Part shown: piece after piece, positions 59,899-61,642 of the stretch
How positions within the stretch are numbered: position 1 is the first letter of the stretch
Layout of the letters: each line of letters starts with the position of its first letter
From: Candidatus Sumerlaeota bacterium
GTDB lineage: Bacteria > Sumerlaeota > Sumerlaeia > MWCT01 > JAUWMI01
NCBI GenBank assembly: GCA_030613245.1
Contig: JAUWMI010000028.1
Location: forward strand, 1 to 61,642
DNA: 61,642 nucleotides
Direction of reading: 5' to 3'
Notes under the pieces: model-generated
What the model was told of the DNA's origin: nothing
What the model saw: the letters and a program-made list of their open reading frames with translations, nothing else
The model's database searches: none
Made by a program: the position numbers and the translations under genes

Positions 59899-60993
59899 AT
59901 GATAAAAAAAACTGTTAGATTATGCGCTGTAATCGGTGGAACCGTAGTTTTGTTACTTTTCTTTTTAGCCCACAAGACTAAAGCCGAAATCAACTCTCAG
60001 GTGGGCAAGATTGATGCCGCTGGTATTCTTGAAGAAGTCAGTAGGAAGCGGGCAGCGATTAGGAGCTTAGAGACAGATTTTCTATTTGGGGGTCCCAGTA
60101 ACTCACAGAATACGCTTCACTTGCTATACAAGAAACCCTATAAAGTTCACATTACAGGGTTCAAAGTCACTACGACTGGAGATGAAGTGGAAGTTATCTT
60201 TGTAAAGAACAAAGACCAAAACCTAATATTATCTCAAATCGAGTGTAGCGATGAAAAGATAAAAGCTTACCTTGTTTTCAAGAAAGAACAAAGTCAATTC
60301 GAATCTAGACTAACGCTGAATGAAGTTTTGGAACAAAACCAATTCAAGTATTGTGGAATCGCAATCAAGCACGATACAAAAGACGACATCGTTATTTTAA
60401 CAAATGAAATCCCTGTGACCACTCCTGATGTGACATTTGGCGCTATTTTGAGGGAAACCGATCCTCCTGATGTGAATTATGGCGCTATTTTGAGGGAAAC
60501 CGAATTTTTGACACAGTATTGGCAACGTGGGATCGAGCTCTTTCTTTTAAATCTTTGCCCACGGAACGTTCTAGTTTCTGGGAGCCGCGTAGAAGTAGAA
60601 GGCACTGAACAAGAGAAAGGCAAACAGATTTACATACTCAAAAGTACTGTTGAAACAAAAAATTACGAGGGAAAAAGTGAAGCTCGAATCCTGCGAATGT
60701 GGCTGGATATTGAAGATCAAACTGTTTTTAGAACAGAACTTAATCGTTTTTGTAGGGATGATTCTACGAGTTACACAATAACAGCTGTAGTCAAGCAAAC
60801 TCATGAAATACCAGAAGGAATGGAACTTCCCTCTTGTATAGAGATACAAAATACTGCCAGCCCGACGGAAAGAAAAATTCTCAGTTTACGTAATCTTACA
60901 ATCAACCCACAAATCAGCGATGAGAGATTTTTCATTGATATCGGAGAACAGGAGGACAGGTTATATCTGGGAAAGCGGGGACAGGTTAATTAA
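59899..60993 (+). CDS. Cassette 5 gene: exported protein with LolA-like features
   Basis: A 364-residue protein. The N-terminus (IKKTVRLCAVIGGTVVLLLFFLAHKTKA) is a signal peptide or anchor. GILEEVSRKRAAIRSLETDF and the following beta-rich region (LHLLYKKPYKVHITGF) are reminiscent of LolA-like carriers, as is the later LRMWLDIEDQTVFRTELNRF. A short tandem duplication (DVTFGAILRETD then DVNYGAILRETE, 60428-60502) sits mid-protein. The final residues GQVN and stop are encoded by element 6. The frame is open back to ATG 59875 at the element border, but ATG 59899 gives a normal signal peptide. Confidence 0.65.
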   Translation: MIKKTVRLCAVIGGTVVLLLFFLAHKTKAEINSQVGKIDAAGILEEVSRKRAAIRSLETDFLFGGPSNSQNTLHLLYKKPYKVHITGFKVTTTGDEVEVIFVKNKDQNLILSQIECSDEKIKAYLVFKKEQSQFESRLTLNEVLEQNQFKYCGIAIKHDTKDDIVILTNEIPVTTPDVTFGAILRETDPPDVNYGAILRETEFLTQYWQRGIELFLLNLCPRNVLVSGSRVEVEGTEQEKGKQIYILKSTVETKNYEGKSEARILRMWLDIEDQTVFRTELNRFCRDDSTSYTITAVVKQTHEIPEGMELPSCIEIQNTASPTERKILSLRNLTINPQISDERFFIDIGEQEDRLYLGKRGQVN

Positions 60994-61160
60994 TAGAGAT
61001 ATTTGGGGGAGCATAAGACGAAGAAATCAGGGAAAGCACGTACACGGGGCGTCAGACCGGCACAAGCCGTTTCGTAGAAAAACTAGAAAGGCTGCTAGGC
61101 CGTTGTCTGAAACGACAGAAACCACCGGAACGCAAAAGGCGAAATTCATAACCTGTCGCC
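60977..61160 (+). mobile_element. Cassette element 6
   Basis: GGGGACAGGTTAATTAATAG to TAACCTGTCGCC; ATG follows at 61161. Together with the next gene it repeats the element 3 plus cassette 3 arrangement. Confidence 0.87.
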
Positions 61161-61642
61161 ATGTTGCCTAGGATTAAGAGATCAAAAAAATCGGGCTTTT
61201 TAAACAATCGCATGCATAAGTTAATCAAATATTTCATTGCCATGTTGGTGGTTGGTGTTTTATTGTTAGCTATCTTAAGAGTCCTAGTTAGCCTTGTGCA
61301 AAAAAGCCTTACTGACGATTACACTATAGTACTTAGAATTAGGAACGATAAGCACGAGAAATGGTTACTAGCTTTTATGCCCTTTGTTGGAAAGGAAATG
61401 ACGAAGCCTTTGAGAATAAATATTCCTCCTTTAAAGCACGCTCTCCCAGGGGAAGATTGCTACCGACAATATGAAATAATAACAGGGGCACTGGACCGAG
61501 AAGTGGTTTGTGTCCGTTTTCATTACCGCATGCCGTATAGAAATTTCTTCTTGTTAGTTTTAGGTTGGAGAATTGACCCCAGTATTATATCTTTAGACTT
61601 GGACGATCTGGCTTCTTATTTTAAAACGGAACCTGATTATCA
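61161..61642 (+). CDS. Cassette 6 gene: family A copy 2, cut by the window edge
   Basis: 160 codons are visible and the frame is open to the window edge. It aligns with 58159-58640 over 482 bases without a gap; I count 26 substitutions, about 20 of them changing the residue. The membrane anchor (MLVVGVLLLAILRVLVSLV) and the FMPFVGKEMTKPLRIN and GWRIDPSIISLDLDDL blocks are intact. No stop or indel has arisen, so the copy is probably functional or recent. Confidence 0.7.
   Translation, partial: MLPRIKRSKKSGFLNNRMHKLIKYFIAMLVVGVLLLAILRVLVSLVQKSLTDDYTIVLRIRNDKHEKWLLAFMPFVGKEMTKPLRINIPPLKHALPGEDCYRQYEIITGALDREVVCVRFHYRMPYRNFFLLVLGWRIDPSIISLDLDDLASYFKTEPDY

Noticed and set aside
56809-61160. CRISPR array (regular repeats in one orientation)
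   Set aside because: Repeats are 180-184 bp, the intervals are 221 to 1102 bp and contain genes, and no cas gene is present.
56809-61160. True integron attC sites
   Set aside because: The ends are GGGGACAGGTTA/TAACCTGTCCCC, without the R-box and L-box pattern (GTTRRRY core) of attC, and the interior encodes a transposase tail. No integron integrase is seen.

Overview
The window looks like chromosomal DNA of an uncultivated, probably Gram-negative, free-living bacterium. The signs are LolA-like periplasmic proteins, a GspG-type pseudopilin, lipoproteins with clear lipoboxes, Feo/FTR1 iron transport and four secreted or cytoplasmic glycoside hydrolases. Ordinary housekeeping genes (pabB-pabC fusion, hflKC, ispE, spoVG, uppP, ftsK, lepB, tRNA-Leu) are spread among many dispersed palindromic repeats and gene relics. 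The gene styles recall Omnitrophota, Hydrogenedentota or Sumerlaeota-type genomes, but no marker here fixes the phylum, so that is only an impression.

Layout. 1-3327: a dispersed repeat, a diaminopentanoate-dehydrogenase-like enzyme and a PabB-PabC fusion. 3408-5474: a metallophosphoesterase lipoprotein and a GH172 enzyme. 6094-13618: an AT-rich glycan or small-molecule modification cluster (methyltransferase relic, two zinc-finger methyltransferases, FemAB-like protein, NodU-type carbamoyltransferase, second FemAB-like protein, GT4 glycosyltransferase). 13977-19975: GH2 remnant, lipoprotein, secreted GH2, pseudopilin and a HisD-family dehydrogenase. 20443-24131: a compact minus-strand operon of two small unknown genes, a membrane protein, a winged-helix regulator, an S41 protease and a LolA-like protein. 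24589-28566: a glnS relic, a membrane protein, flavin reductase, lipoprotein and GH3 enzyme. 28919-37922: radical SAM protein, hflKC, GH31 alpha-xylosidase-like enzyme, RDD protein and cold-shock protein. 38098-42100: an iron-uptake locus (FTR1, FeoB, FeoA, DtxR-FeoA regulator) with matching palindromic operators in front of the regulator operon and in front of FTR1. 42332-56143: tRNA-Leu, archaeal-type ornithine cyclodeaminase, two membrane-glycan genes, comB, lepB, ispE, spoVG, uppP, ftsK and panE.

The most unusual part is 56809-61642 and probably continues past the right edge. Six copies of a 180-184 bp element, all in the same orientation, alternate with short genes that all point the same way. 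Each element begins GGGGACAGGTTA and ends TAACCTGTCCCC, followed directly by ATG. Most cassette genes take their stop codon from the first bases of the next element. Every cassette product I can read has an N-terminal membrane or signal segment. One gene occurs twice in the array. The element carries the last codons of what looks like a REP-associated-type transposase, so I read it as a non-autonomous derivative that has become part of a cassette-like array.

Broken genes are a second theme: a methyltransferase N-terminus, a GH2 C-terminus, a glnS C-terminus and an RHS scrap can all be read in the gaps. A 207-bp repeat occurs inverted at both ends of a 32.8-kb block. All functional calls come from reading motifs by eye; no database search was run.
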